A DNA stretch of 64,000 bases from Bacteroidaceae bacterium (GCA_017461605.1 JAFTXN010000007.1:186001-250000), one strand, 5' to 3'; positions 25,857 through 34,172 are shown, counted from the first letter of the stretch. Translations and numbers: made by a program. Notes: generated by a model not told the origin, from the sequence alone.

Positions 25857-25894
25857 ATGCAGCGCGATGCCTTATTTTTTTAAAGATAGTATGC

Positions 25895-26019
25895 TACGCT
25901 CTGCATAGTGCAAACAAGTTTGCCCTCTGCTATCGCTAAATCGCGGCCTTTGACTTCGTCCAAGTTGCTTACGCTCTGCATAGTGCAAACAAGTTTGCCC
26001 TCTGCTATCGCTAAATCGC
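25895..26019. repeat. two copies of a 50-bp direct repeat, 75-bp period
   Basis: Identical 50-base units occupy 25895-25944 and 25970-26019, separated by 25 bases. Each begins TACGCTCTGCATAGTGC and contains the palindrome GCAAACAAGTTTGC, so each can form a hairpin. They lie directly upstream of the -7 box of the next gene. Read on the minus strand they give a repeated peptide, but the matching ORF has no other support and is treated as spurious. Confidence 0.85.
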
Positions 26020-26029
26020 AACTTTGTCG

Positions 26030-26037
26030 TATCTTTG
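26030..26037 (+). promoter_or_regulatory. TATCTTTG -7 box for the 26081 operon
   Basis: TATCTTTG followed by CCGTG lies 43 bases before the ATG at 26081 and 11 bases after the second 50-bp repeat. Its -33 region would fall inside that repeat. Confidence 0.6.
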
Positions 26038-26080
26038 CCGTGATAAGTGCTTATAGATAAAACAAACAACACACAGATCA

Positions 26081-26509
26081 ATGAAAATCTTTCGGATACT
26101 CCTTACAGCAATGCTACTTTTGGCATTCCTGACAACATCTCCCGCGGCAGCCAAAGGAGGAGATAACGAAAAGGTATATTTATTCGGCTACGGGCAGAGT
26201 TTCAAGGACTCAACGGTGTTCCTGACTCCCATCGCAGAATTACCACAGTCGGAGCTGAATGGCAAAACAAAGTTTCTTGAGCATCAAGCAACATACGCCA
26301 AGCAGATGGAACGTTTTCTGCAATCGCAAGGAGTAGCCTTCTGCACCTGCGTATTGTTTTATGATACCAATAAGGAGAAGTTGGAGAAGCGTCTGAAGAA
26401 ATTGCGCGAGCATGTCATCAAGGAGGAACAGTTCAGCATCCAGAACCTCAGTCCCGAAACATTCACGTTTACCCTTCAGGCAGAGCCTACTTCTACCATA
26501 CAACCATAA
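26081..26509 (+). CDS. secreted protein of unknown function
   Basis: This 142-residue protein has a clear signal peptide (about 1-24, ending PAAAKG). The mature part begins KVYLFGYGQSFKDSTVFLT and is rich in Lys and Gln. It contains the motif FCTCVLFYDTNKEKLEKRLKKL, where two Cys residues lie close together. I do not recognise a family. It leads an apparent operon with an HPr-kinase-like ATPase (7 bases downstream), an S26-type peptidase and a PqqD protein, so it may be a substrate or partner of that set. Its start is supported by the promoter at 26030. Confidence 0.65.
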   Translation: MKIFRILLTAMLLLAFLTTSPAAAKGGDNEKVYLFGYGQSFKDSTVFLTPIAELPQSELNGKTKFLEHQATYAKQMERFLQSQGVAFCTCVLFYDTNKEKLEKRLKKLREHVIKEEQFSIQNLSPETFTFTLQAEPTSTIQP

Positions 26510-26516
26510 CCCCGAT

Positions 26517-27401
26517 ATGAACGATTTGTATTTTCGTGTGGCCGATGCCACCTTCCGAGTGCATTTTCACGACATCGACGATGCACGTCCGCTGCTACCC
26601 TCCTATGCCCCCTTTCACATCAAGGCATCCGATCAGCCCCTCATGTTCGAAATGAATGTGGCAAGAGGCTTGGTGTCGTCCGAAGCCGAAGGCGAAGAGG
26701 TGGGCAATTTCGACTGCGGAGGTTGCAATCACGGCATTTATCGCACCTCGGAAGGGGGCTACAAGATGCTCATCAGCAACGTAGATGGCCAACTGGCCTG
26801 CGCCCTTCGCACCACGGCCGACTTCACACGATGCGAAGCCAGCCTGCATGGCAGCGAGAGCATCATGTCTTTCGGAATCAATAATGCACTGATGATAGCC
26901 TTTGCCTTTGCGGGAGCTTCGCACCACATCCTGCTGATCCATGCCAGCGTACCGATGAAAGACGGCAAGGCATATTGTTTCCTTGGCAAAAGCGGAACGG
27001 GCAAGAGCACGCACTCCGGCCTCTGGCTTGAGCACATAGCCGATACCGACCTGCTGAATGATGACAATCCGGCCATACGAGTAGTCGACGATGCAGTGTA
27101 TGTATACGGCACCCCTTGGAGCGGAAAGACACCCTGCTATCGCAACCTGCGAATGGCGGCCGGAGGTTTCCTGCGACTCGAGCAAGCACCAGCGAACGAA
27201 ATCCGTCGGGAGTCCAAGCTGCAAGGCTTCGCCTCCATCATCTCATCGTGCAGCAGCATGATATGGGACAAGCCCTCCTACCACGCTATCTGCGACACCG
27301 TGTCCCTGGTGGCAGAGCGCGTACCAGTGTACTATCTCCGCAACCTACCCAATCGTGAGGCCGCCCTGCTGAGCCATGCCACCATGACCGGAGAGCGATG
27401 A
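26517..27401 (+). CDS. HPr kinase-like ATPase (HprK/PqqD-associated type)
   Basis: This 294-residue protein has a Walker A motif at 157-165 (GKSGTGKST) followed by HSGLWLEH and LLNDDNPAIRV. These match the HPr kinase/phosphorylase C-terminal fold but without the HprK N-terminal domain. Such stand-alone kinase-like proteins are encoded beside PqqD-type proteins and in some lasso-peptide clusters, where one phosphorylates the peptide. The segment TPWSGKTPC (about 200-208) is also family-typical. I use the ATG at 26517; the frame is open to 26412, inside the previous gene. The substrate is unknown: carbohydrate, peptide and protein are all possible. Confidence 0.75.
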   Translation: MNDLYFRVADATFRVHFHDIDDARPLLPSYAPFHIKASDQPLMFEMNVARGLVSSEAEGEEVGNFDCGGCNHGIYRTSEGGYKMLISNVDGQLACALRTTADFTRCEASLHGSESIMSFGINNALMIAFAFAGASHHILLIHASVPMKDGKAYCFLGKSGTGKSTHSGLWLEHIADTDLLNDDNPAIRVVDDAVYVYGTPWSGKTPCYRNLRMAAGGFLRLEQAPANEIRRESKLQGFASIISSCSSMIWDKPSYHAICDTVSLVAERVPVYYLRNLPNREAALLSHATMTGER

Positions 27402-27455
27402 TGCACCTACTGCCGGAATACGTCCACACACACCCACTCCGCGCTTTTTTATATC

Positions 27456-27905
27456 ATGAACACACGCACCATCCCCAACGACATACTGATACCCGAAATC
27501 AAACGATTTATAGATGATGGCCACACAGCCATCTTCCGCGTCCGTGGCAACAGCATGCGCCTGTTTCTGAAAGATGGCCGCGACAAAGTGGTATTGGCAC
27601 CCTGCCACAAAGTGAACGTGCGCGATGTGGTGTTGGCAGAGATCAGCCCCGGTCACTACGTGTTGCATCGCATCATCCACAAGGACGGCAAGCAACTCGT
27701 GCTGAAAGGCGACGGCAACGTCAGCGGCACAGAGCAATGCACCACCGACAACATCGTAGGCATCGCCACCGGCTTCATTCGCAAAGGGCGCGACACCATC
27801 GACCCCGTCAGCGGCTACAAATGGCGCATCTACTCCCGCCTATGGCTCATGCTCAGCCCCGTGCGTCGCTACATCCTCGGCATCTGCCGCCGTTTGGGTA
27901 TATAA
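27456..27905 (+). CDS. S24/S26-type signal peptidase-like protein
   Basis: This 149-residue protein has the Ser-Lys pair of the S24/S26 fold: S33 in RVRGNSMRLF and K84 in LVLKGDGN, with HRII between (residues 71-74). It lacks an obvious N-terminal membrane anchor; a weakly hydrophobic, basic segment near the C-terminus (LWLMLSPVRRYILGICRRLGI) may attach it to the membrane. The fold is shared by type I signal peptidases and LexA-like proteases. Its position between an HPr-kinase-like protein and a PqqD protein recurs in Bacteroidales and suggests processing of an unknown exported peptide. That role is inference. Confidence 0.75.
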   Translation: MNTRTIPNDILIPEIKRFIDDGHTAIFRVRGNSMRLFLKDGRDKVVLAPCHKVNVRDVVLAEISPGHYVLHRIIHKDGKQLVLKGDGNVSGTEQCTTDNIVGIATGFIRKGRDTIDPVSGYKWRIYSRLWLMLSPVRRYILGICRRLGI

Positions 27906-27965
27906 AGAACAACACACATCACCTGCATAAGTCAACAAAACAATCAACAAAAGAAACATACCGAT

Positions 27966-28232
27966 ATGAAAATCAAAACCGGATTCGAAATGCGCGACGT
28001 CTGTGGCGAAAAGGTAGTCATCGCCACCGGTCTCGAAAACCTCGACTTCAGCAAAATGATCAGTCTCAACGAAACAGCAGCCTACCTATGGACCGTGGCA
28101 GAGCAGGGCGACTTCACCGAAGCCCGTCTGGTGGAAGCCCTCTGTCAAGAATACGAAGTAAGCCCCGAGCAAGCCGCAAGCGACGTAGCAACACTCGTCA
28201 AGAGCTGGTGCGAATTAGGCTTGGTGGAATAG
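27966..28232 (+). CDS. PqqD-family (RRE-like) protein
   Basis: This 88-residue protein has the PqqD winged-helix pattern: FEMRDVCGEKVVIATGLENLD, then MISLNETAAYLWTVAEQGDF and VEALCQEYEVSPEQAASDV. PqqD-like domains bind the leader of ribosomally made peptides and hand them to modifying enzymes. No radical-SAM or other modifying enzyme is seen, so whether a peptide exists here is open. It follows the S26-type peptidase by 60 bases and is the last gene of the set. Confidence 0.8.
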   Translation: MKIKTGFEMRDVCGEKVVIATGLENLDFSKMISLNETAAYLWTVAEQGDFTEARLVEALCQEYEVSPEQAASDVATLVKSWCELGLVE

Positions 28233-28346
28233 AGAGTATTTTACCCTTTTCGCGTACCCCGCTCCAATGTTTTGTTACAATTGCACTGTTCCATCTGTTG
28301 AACGAAGACTAAAACGATATTATCCACATATCAAACAATAAGCAAA

Positions 28347-28910
28347 ATGAAAAGTTTCGGTCCCAAGTCGTGGATGTTGCCACAGCCAGTGCTCATCATC
28401 GGTACCTACAATGCCGATGGTACTCCCAACGCCATGAATGCTGCATGGGGAGGACAATGGGACGCTCACGAGATTGTAATCTCCATGGGAGCACATACCA
28501 CCACAGACAACCTCAACCGATGTGGTGATTTCACCATAGCCTTTGCCACACAAAGCACCATGGTAGCCTCAGACTTTGTGGGAATTGTCAGTGCTAATGA
28601 CGATTCGGAAAAGATGCAAAAGACCGGCTGGACAGCCACCAAGTCAGCACACGTCAATGCCCCCGTCTTCACCGACTTCCCCATGACGTTGGAATGTCGC
28701 ATACTGCGAAAAATAGACGAAGACAAGGAGGGGTGCTACATTGTGGCAGAAATTGTCAACATACTGGTAGACGAAACCTGCTTATCCGACGACGGCAAAC
28801 CCGATGTGCAGCAGATGCAACTCATCAGCTACAACCCCATTAACCACACCTACATCAGCTTGGGACACATTGTAGGTCATGCCTTTGCTGATGGCAAACA
28901 GCTGAAATAA
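28347..28910 (+). CDS. flavin reductase-like (flavoredoxin family) protein
   Basis: This 187-residue protein has the split-barrel flavin reductase pattern: PQPVLIIGTYNADGTPNAMNAAWGG near the start, then MGAHTTTDNLNRCGDFTIAF and a C-terminal HTYISLGHIVGHAF. Bacterial and archaeal flavoredoxins of this kind bind FMN tightly and pass electrons in anaerobes. It appears to be a single-gene unit, with a terminator immediately after it. The partner reductase or substrate cannot be read from context. Confidence 0.87.
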   Translation: MKSFGPKSWMLPQPVLIIGTYNADGTPNAMNAAWGGQWDAHEIVISMGAHTTTDNLNRCGDFTIAFATQSTMVASDFVGIVSANDDSEKMQKTGWTATKSAHVNAPVFTDFPMTLECRILRKIDEDKEGCYIVAEIVNILVDETCLSDDGKPDVQQMQLISYNPINHTYISLGHIVGHAFADGKQLK

Positions 28911-28946
28911 AACAACCGACAACATTTCAGATACGACATACCGATC

Positions 28947-28978
28947 CCTCCGTTCGATAATGAGCGGAGGTATTTTTT
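28947..28978 (+). terminator. terminator of the flavin reductase gene
   Basis: CCTCCG and CGGAGG form a six-base stem around a 12-base loop, followed by TATTTTTT. It lies 37 bases after the stop. The loop holds the ATG of the next ORF, so that ORF is unlikely to be expressed as a normal gene. Confidence 0.7.
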
Positions 28979-29295
28979 ATACATTCGACGAGGGGGATGT
29001 GTATGAGGCCATGACGGAGGACGGGCAGCGATATACCATCACTAGACCTGAGGATGTGGCCGAACGTGGCATAAAATTCAGCGAAGGAGAGGGTATGCAC
29101 ACCAATGATGAGCTGTCCATGGAGAACGAACCTGTGTCAAAGGCATTGGAGCGTTCGAGATTTACTCGCAAGCAGCGCAGAGAGTTTGCCGAGGGGCTAC
29201 ACCCCTCACTGCCGGATAACGATTTCTTTGCATTGAGGAATCTCCATCGATCCATCGCAATGGCCGGTTCTGACCCACCGTATCACCGGGCCTAA
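28960..29295 (+). pseudogene. probable fragment of a large prophage protein
   Basis: The 111-residue frame contains ERGIKFSEGEGMHTNDELSM, then NEPVSKALERSRFTRKQR. That layout resembles linker regions of very long phage polyvalent proteins in Bacteroidetes Mu-like phages. Its ATG lies in the loop of a terminator, and its last 90 bases overlap the minus-strand gene at 29206, so the 3' part is probably not its own. I read it as a decayed internal piece. The assignment is from pattern memory only. With the fragments at 24021-24758 it hints at two traces of one phage family. Confidence 0.4.
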
Positions 29296-29541
29296 ATCCT
29301 CTTTCTTACACATCAGGGGATATTCCAGCATGTTGAGTTTTTGTTGCAGTTCGCGCTTGTCGAATGCAAAGACCAGACTGCAGGTATATCTGTTTTCGTG
29401 GACATAATCGTGTATATCAAAGCATGGAAATCGCTGTTCTTTTATTCCTACATACAATCCCTCTTTGGGTTGTCCGGATTGGGCGTATTTTATCATTTCG
29501 TCCCTGCCGCTGAAACGCACACCATAGATTGATATTTTCAT
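29206..29541 (-). CDS. hypothetical protein, unknown family
   Basis: This 111-residue ORF reads MKISIYGVRFSGRDEMIKYA at its start, with an even spread of charged and aromatic residues and no membrane helix. It looks like a real small soluble protein. I do not recognise a family. It lies downstream of the Crp/Fnr gene on the same strand with a gap of 52 bases, and its 3' end overlaps the prophage-like fragment at 28960. It could be a phage-derived gene or the last gene of the ApbE-Crp unit. Confidence 0.45.
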   Translation of the reverse strand: MKISIYGVRFSGRDEMIKYAQSGQPKEGLYVGIKEQRFPCFDIHDYVHENRYTCSLVFAFDKRELQQKLNMLEYPLMCKKEDLGPVIRWVRTGHCDGSMEIPQCKEIVIRQ

Positions 29542-29593
29542 TGCACAATGTGTTCGTTGTAAATTTCTATTTCCTTTTTTTCGTAGTCTGTTT

Positions 29594-30277
29594 TCATCGC
29601 ATCCGCAACAGATCTTGAAATGAGGGGATGATGATGCGTTCGCGCCGCAACTGCACCATGCCCTGCGCTTGCAGGTCGCTCAGCATGCGCGACACGTTGA
29701 GACGCGTGGCATCGAGCTCGCGAGCCAATTGTGTCATCTTTATGCGGAGTTCCTTGTGGCCGGCCGGACGATAGCAGCGATCTGAGAGGAAACGCACAAA
29801 GCGATGTCGCAAATCGAGAGGCAGGCTGCGCCAACGGCTGCGGTGGGCTTGTTGCAGATTGTGACTGAGCAGATTGAGATAGTTGAAGCGGAAAATAGTG
29901 TAATCGAAGAGCGTGTCGCGCACCGCGGATTTCTCTATTTCTAATACTTCGACCTCGGTCTCTGCAGTGAAGGTGCGGGTATAGGTGGTATTGAGACCAA
30001 AGAGGCTATCGGGTTGCAGCACCTGGGGGGCATGCAGCTGCTCACTGAGCACGTAGCCGTGCCGGTCGTCATGACAAGACACGATGATATCGCCGGATAG
30101 CACAAAGATGAGACTCCGACATGGTTCGTCCTGACAAATTAGTATGGTACCGGCCGACTCTTTGCGACACGCGAACGATACTCGCTCGGCCATTTCGACA
30201 TATTCTCTCCGGCCCAATCCTTGGAATAGGGGGAGGCTGAGCAAACGCAAAAAGAAGTCGGAGGATGAGGTTGTCAT
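29594..30277 (-). CDS. Crp/Fnr-family transcriptional regulator
   Basis: This 227-residue protein has an N-terminal cyclic-nucleotide-binding-type beta barrel (about 20-130, with CRSLIFVLSGDIIVSCHDDRHG). A dimerisation helix and a C-terminal winged helix follow, with MTQLARELDATRLNVSRMLSDL as the helix-turn-helix (about 178-200). It lacks the Cys residues that would hold an Fe-S cluster as in FNR (Cys occurs at about 36, 48, 53 and 68, but not in the FNR spacing). It starts 18 bases after the apbE stop, so the two are probably one transcript. In Bacteroidales such proteins often control redox or haem genes; its target and ligand are unknown. Confidence 0.88.
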   Translation of the reverse strand: MTTSSSDFFLRLLSLPLFQGLGRREYVEMAERVSFACRKESAGTILICQDEPCRSLIFVLSGDIIVSCHDDRHGYVLSEQLHAPQVLQPDSLFGLNTTYTRTFTAETEVEVLEIEKSAVRDTLFDYTIFRFNYLNLLSHNLQQAHRSRWRSLPLDLRHRFVRFLSDRCYRPAGHKELRIKMTQLARELDATRLNVSRMLSDLQAQGMVQLRRERIIIPSFQDLLRMR

Positions 30278-30295
30278 TTTTTATACTGTGTTATT

Positions 30296-31306
30296 CTACT
30301 CTGTTTCAAGCAATTGGCTCATGCGTGGTGTGCACCAAGTCTGTATCCTTCCGTCGGAGTCTTCATAGATGAGATAGCCCATCAGTTCGGGATGTTGCTT
30401 CAAAATGCTCTGAGCACTATCGACTCCCACCACCATGAATGCTGTGGCATAGGCATCGGCCATGGCGCAAGTGGGGGCTACCACTGAGGCTGACAGCAGG
30501 CTGTGCTCCACGGGGTATCCGGTGCGGGGGTGGATGGTGTGTGCATATCGCTTGCCGTTCTTCACATAGTGGTTGCGATAGTTGCCGCTGGTGGCTAGGG
30601 CTTTGTCGGTGATGCTCAGCACGGCTTGCACCTCGTCGCTTGAGGCTTCAGGTCGGGGCACACTCACCCCGATGCGCCAGGGCTTGCCGTGTGAGCTGTG
30701 GCCGCGCACCACCACTTCTCCGCCAATCTCGATCATATAGTTGCGTATGCCGATGCTGTCGAACAGACTTGCCACGTGGTCAACGGCAAATCCCTTGGCT
30801 ATGGCTCCGCAGTCCATCATCACTTGCGGATGCTCCTTCTCCACAGTGCCATCCTCCGCGAGTTGTACTTTCGCATATCCCACAGATGGCAACAGGCTGT
30901 CTATGAGGGCGGGGGTGATGCTGTCGGCTTTTTCGAAACCAAAGCCCCAGGCATTGACCAGTGGTGCCACGGTGATGTCGAATGCTCCGTGTGTTTCGGC
31001 CGAAACTGTCTGAGCCAATCGGAACACGTGGGCAAAGAGTGAGTCTGCTCTTTGCGCTTCGCCACGATTGATGCGCGATAGCAGACTGTGGGGATCGAAC
31101 AGTGAGAAGGTGGCATCTACCTGTTGCAGTCGCGCCATGATTTCGGCATCAAGCGGTGTGGGGTGTTGATATTTGACGTGGTAGGTGGTGCCGAAGATGC
31201 GCCCTTCGCTATGTTGCATCTCGGTGGTGCGATGACCCAAAATCCACGCTGTGCCGACGATGAGCACCAGCAAGAAGAGATAATGCCATGGACGGAGTTT
31301 CTTCAT
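30296..31306 (-). CDS. apbE: FAD:protein FMN transferase (ApbE)
   Basis: This 336-residue protein has a single N-terminal signal-anchor (about 8-25). The ApbE domain shows MMDCGAIAKGFAVD, ATSGNYRNHY, AHTIHPRTGYPVEH and CAMADAYATAFMVVG. These motifs bind FAD and the metal used to transfer FMN to a Thr in target proteins, such as RnfG/NqrC or other flavoproteins. It acts in the periplasm. No target gene lies in this window. It is followed by a Crp/Fnr-type regulator 18 bases away. Confidence 0.94.
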   Translation of the reverse strand: MKKLRPWHYLFLLVLIVGTAWILGHRTTEMQHSEGRIFGTTYHVKYQHPTPLDAEIMARLQQVDATFSLFDPHSLLSRINRGEAQRADSLFAHVFRLAQTVSAETHGAFDITVAPLVNAWGFGFEKADSITPALIDSLLPSVGYAKVQLAEDGTVEKEHPQVMMDCGAIAKGFAVDHVASLFDSIGIRNYMIEIGGEVVVRGHSSHGKPWRIGVSVPRPEASSDEVQAVLSITDKALATSGNYRNHYVKNGKRYAHTIHPRTGYPVEHSLLSASVVAPTCAMADAYATAFMVVGVDSAQSILKQHPELMGYLIYEDSDGRIQTWCTPRMSQLLETE

Positions 31307-31392
31307 ATTGATTCGTAACTTGAAGATGAGTATTTAATTATGTGATACGATGTTTTTCTGTAGATAATAGTGCAAACTCAAGGTGGATTGAA

Positions 31393-31959
31393 CTATGGCT
31401 GCAAATGTTCCAGAAGCACTTTGCAACCGATGAAGATGAGCAGTGCACCACCCACATAGCCTGCACGCAGATGAAAGTGTTGTCCTACTTTCACACCGAT
31501 GTATTTGCCGACAATGCTCAGCACGAACGACACCAGCCCTATCTGTATCAACGGCATGAGGAGGCTTTGCGCATGCTTCAGCCCCATTCCCCAAAAGGAG
31601 ACTCCCACCGACAGTGCATCTATGCTTGTCGCAATTGCCAACATGAGCATCACGCCGAGGTGCGAAGGGTTGTAGTGATGTTTGTCATCGGGTCGGCGTG
31701 CATCGAAGCACATCTTGACTCCCAGGAAAACCAGCAGCGCGAAGGCTATCCAATGGTCGTAGTCGGCTATCTGCTGCTCGAAGAGGCCGGTCAACCCCCA
31801 CCCTATCCATGGCATGACGGCCTGAAAGAGTCCGAAGAGCATGGCCATGATCCACACTTGTGTACCCATGCGGCGCTGCAAAATTCCACAAGTGATGCTC
31901 ACGGTGAAGCAATCCATGGCCAAGGCCACGGCCAATAAGAATGCATCAATCAGGGTCAT
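31393..31959 (-). CDS. mntP: MntP-type manganese efflux pump
   Basis: This 188-residue protein has six predicted membrane helices and the two half-repeats of MntP. Each half has an acidic residue in a short conserved segment: LAVALAMDCFTVSITCGI in the first and LAIATSIDALSVGVSF in the second. The family exports Mn2+ and is usually controlled by a manganese-sensing riboswitch or MntR. I saw no yybP-ykoY-like element upstream. It is followed on the minus strand by apbE, 86 bases away. Confidence 0.92.
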   Translation of the reverse strand: MTLIDAFLLAVALAMDCFTVSITCGILQRRMGTQVWIMAMLFGLFQAVMPWIGWGLTGLFEQQIADYDHWIAFALLVFLGVKMCFDARRPDDKHHYNPSHLGVMLMLAIATSIDALSVGVSFWGMGLKHAQSLLMPLIQIGLVSFVLSIVGKYIGVKVGQHFHLRAGYVGGALLIFIGCKVLLEHLQP

Positions 31960-31983
31960 ATAGGGAGTTGGGAAAACGTTTTA

Positions 31984-32724
31984 TTATATATCGAAAATGA
32001 TGTTGAACGTTCCGCCGAAGGCGCTGTTGTCGTTTTTGCCAAATCCGGGCAAATACCATGCGCGGCCCATGGGGGCTTGTTTTTCGGAAAGGCGTAAACG
32101 ATAGCGGGCAGTCCATCCCAAGTGAAAGAATTTCCACACCTTGGCTTCGAGGCCTACAACAAGTTCGCCCCAATGGGCATTGCCCGATATTCCGGTGAAA
32201 TGGAAAGGTACCTCGGTGCCCCAAATGGCATCGTGGATGGGCGGGCCGCTCATGTCGTACTTGAACGAGGTAAATCCGTAGCGCAAACCGACAAAAATAC
32301 GATTGCCGGAGAATTTGTCCTTGGCAACATTGTAGTCGCAACCGACACGGAAATAAGGTGCACTGACGCGGAAATGGTTGTCGGACTCGTCGTCTGTATG
32401 GTTGCTTCTGCCCAATCCGACTTCTGCTATAGGGAAATAGCGGTTTTTCAGATTGACTCGGACTGCGCCTTCGTACTGACCATAGGAGCAGAAGGCTGCC
32501 ATCACAGCGCCACACACGTCGCCTGAGACCGAAACACCGGCAAAGAGGGGGTCGGCATGTTGTTTCAGCCGGGCTGCCTCGTCCTCGGGCGAAGCATATT
32601 GCACTCCGCGAATACGAGGTTTAGTTTCGCGAGTGCTGTCGGAAGGAGTCTGTGCCCACAACGGCATCATGAGGCTAAGGAGCCACAGTGCGCAAATAAA
32701 TACGTATGTTTTCGATGTCGTCAT
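31984..32724 (-). CDS. DUF6048 family outer-membrane-like protein
   Basis: This 246-residue protein has a signal peptide (about 1-24, ending PLWAQ). The mature part has alternating beta strands with FRVGCDYNVAKD and IFVGLRYGF, like a small beta barrel. It ends with a hydrophobic-aromatic strand (GTFNIIFDI). It is paired with a DUF6452 lipoprotein, a pairing found in many Bacteroidales. Its start codon lies 50 bases inside the end of the DUF6452 gene, so the two are translationally coupled. Its function is not known. Confidence 0.78.
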   Translation of the reverse strand: MTTSKTYVFICALWLLSLMMPLWAQTPSDSTRETKPRIRGVQYASPEDEAARLKQHADPLFAGVSVSGDVCGAVMAAFCSYGQYEGAVRVNLKNRYFPIAEVGLGRSNHTDDESDNHFRVSAPYFRVGCDYNVAKDKFSGNRIFVGLRYGFTSFKYDMSGPPIHDAIWGTEVPFHFTGISGNAHWGELVVGLEAKVWKFFHLGWTARYRLRLSEKQAPMGRAWYLPGFGKNDNSAFGGTFNIIFDI

Positions 32725-33250
32725 AATTCACTGCGGTTCGTACCAAGGCCACGCTGTCGATGGTCAATGGGAATTGTGAGGATGTTTGCCGATTCCACCG
32801 CACTTGGGTCAGTGTGTGGAAAACGGTGGCAGGACACTCTATGCTCTCATAGTGGGGCGTGTTGACGTGCTCAACGAAGAGGGTGTCTGTGCCCATACGT
32901 CCGGCATTGTCGCTGAAATGCAGCAGGAAGGTATCGGCCGGGGCTGCTTGTCGCAACGGCAGGAGGAAATCCTTGATGTCAGAAGCTTGGTTGAGCAGCA
33001 CGGTGTCGCGACCAGCAGGCTTCACGTTAAGGGTGGCTTGCAGCTTCAGTGGCTCGTGGGATTCGGCAGAATAGAGTCCGCATGTCATCACGACGATGTT
33101 GTCCAGCGGACACTCGATGTTGGAGCATCCCGACACCAACATGAATGCCGATACCATGCAGGCCAGGCAGGCTTTACGCCACTGCGCCGGCAGCAAGCAT
33201 GCGATGTTAGATTTCTTTCTCAATCTGGTAGTTGTTACGATTTTCTGCAT
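32675..33250 (-). CDS. DUF6452 family lipoprotein
   Basis: This 191-residue lipoprotein has a long signal ending in the lipobox VSGC (about residue 42). The mature domain shows NIVVMTCGLYSAESHEPLKL and later LFVEHVNTPHYESIECPATV, typical of DUF6452. The first 44 bases overlap the upstream glycosyltransferase gene; a start at 33157 (MVSAFML) would remove the overlap but would lose the basic n-region of the signal. It precedes the DUF6048 gene with a 50-base overlap. Function unknown; both probably act in the outer membrane. Confidence 0.7.
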   Translation of the reverse strand: MQKIVTTTRLRKKSNIACLLPAQWRKACLACMVSAFMLVSGCSNIECPLDNIVVMTCGLYSAESHEPLKLQATLNVKPAGRDTVLLNQASDIKDFLLPLRQAAPADTFLLHFSDNAGRMGTDTLFVEHVNTPHYESIECPATVFHTLTQVRWNRQTSSQFPLTIDSVALVRTAVNYDDIENIRIYLRTVAP

Positions 33251-34172
33251 TACGGCTTATCAGTTCGCCCAAGAAGCCGGCCACAAAGAGCTGTGTACCA
33301 AGAATCATCATGGTCAGAGCAATGTAGAAATAAGGGGAGCTGGTGACCAATGGTGCCGGTGTGCCCGATGCCAAAGCGTAGAGCTTGTTGGCTCCTACGA
33401 TGACGCAGGCGATAAATCCGATGGCAAACATCAGTGAACCGAGGAAGCCGAACACGTGCATGGGCTTCAGTCCGAAGCTGTTGAGGAACCATAGTGAAAG
33501 CAGGTCCAGATAACCATTGACAAAGCGGTTCAGGCCACCAAACTTGGTTTTTCCGAACTTGCGAGCTTGGTGTTGCACCACTTTCTCACCGATTTTGGAG
33601 AAACCGGCGTTCTTGGCCAAGTAGGGAATATAACGATGCATCTCTCCATACACCTCAATGTTTTTCACCACTTCGCAGCGGTAGGCTTTCAGTCCGCAAT
33701 TGAAATCGTGCAGATTGTTGATGCCGCTGACCTTACGTGCTGTGGCATTGAAGAGTTTTGTGGGGATGGTCTTCGACAACGGGTCGTAGCGTTTCTGCTT
33801 GTAGCCCGACACCAGGTCATAGCCATCCTCTGTAATCATGCGATAGAGTTCGGGTATCTCGTCGGGCGAGTCCTGCAAGTCGGCATCCATGGTGATAACC
33901 ACCCTACCCTGCGCAGCCTTGAAGCCGCAAAACAGGGCCGGTGATTTACCATAATTGCGACGAAACTTGATGCCGTGCACTTCACTATTTTTCTGCGACA
34001 GCTCCTCAATGACCTGCCACGATTCGTCGGTGCTGCCATCGTTCACGAAGATGATTTCGTAAGTAAATCCATTGGCTTGCATCACACGCGAAATCCATGC
34101 ATGCAACTCCGGCAAGCTCTCAGCCTCGTTAAACAAAGGCACCACAACCGATATGTCGTATTTTGCTTCCAT
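33207..34172 (-). CDS. GT2 glycosyltransferase, DPM1/ArnC-like with two membrane helices
   Basis: This 321-residue GT-A enzyme opens ISVVVPLFNEAESLPEL, with GRVVITMDADLQDSPDEIP (the DXD-type metal site) and LVSGYKQKRYDPLSK after it. Two helices near the C-terminus (about 230-258 and 272-298) anchor it to the membrane. The layout matches polyprenyl-phosphate glycosyltransferases that charge undecaprenyl phosphate with a sugar. It is the first gene of a minus-strand group leading to DUF6452 and DUF6048; a link between them is not established. The sugar is not predicted. Confidence 0.92.
   Translation of the reverse strand: MEAKYDISVVVPLFNEAESLPELHAWISRVMQANGFTYEIIFVNDGSTDESWQVIEELSQKNSEVHGIKFRRNYGKSPALFCGFKAAQGRVVITMDADLQDSPDEIPELYRMITEDGYDLVSGYKQKRYDPLSKTIPTKLFNATARKVSGINNLHDFNCGLKAYRCEVVKNIEVYGEMHRYIPYLAKNAGFSKIGEKVVQHQARKFGKTKFGGLNRFVNGYLDLLSLWFLNSFGLKPMHVFGFLGSLMFAIGFIACVIVGANKLYALASGTPAPLVTSSPYFYIALTMMILGTQLFVAGFLGELISRNAENRNNYQIEKEI

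Noticed and set aside
25872-26081. Minus-strand ORF with repeated RFSDSRGQTCLHYAER peptide
   Set aside because: The repeat is caused by the 50-bp DNA repeat; there is no promoter or family match, so it is treated as spurious.
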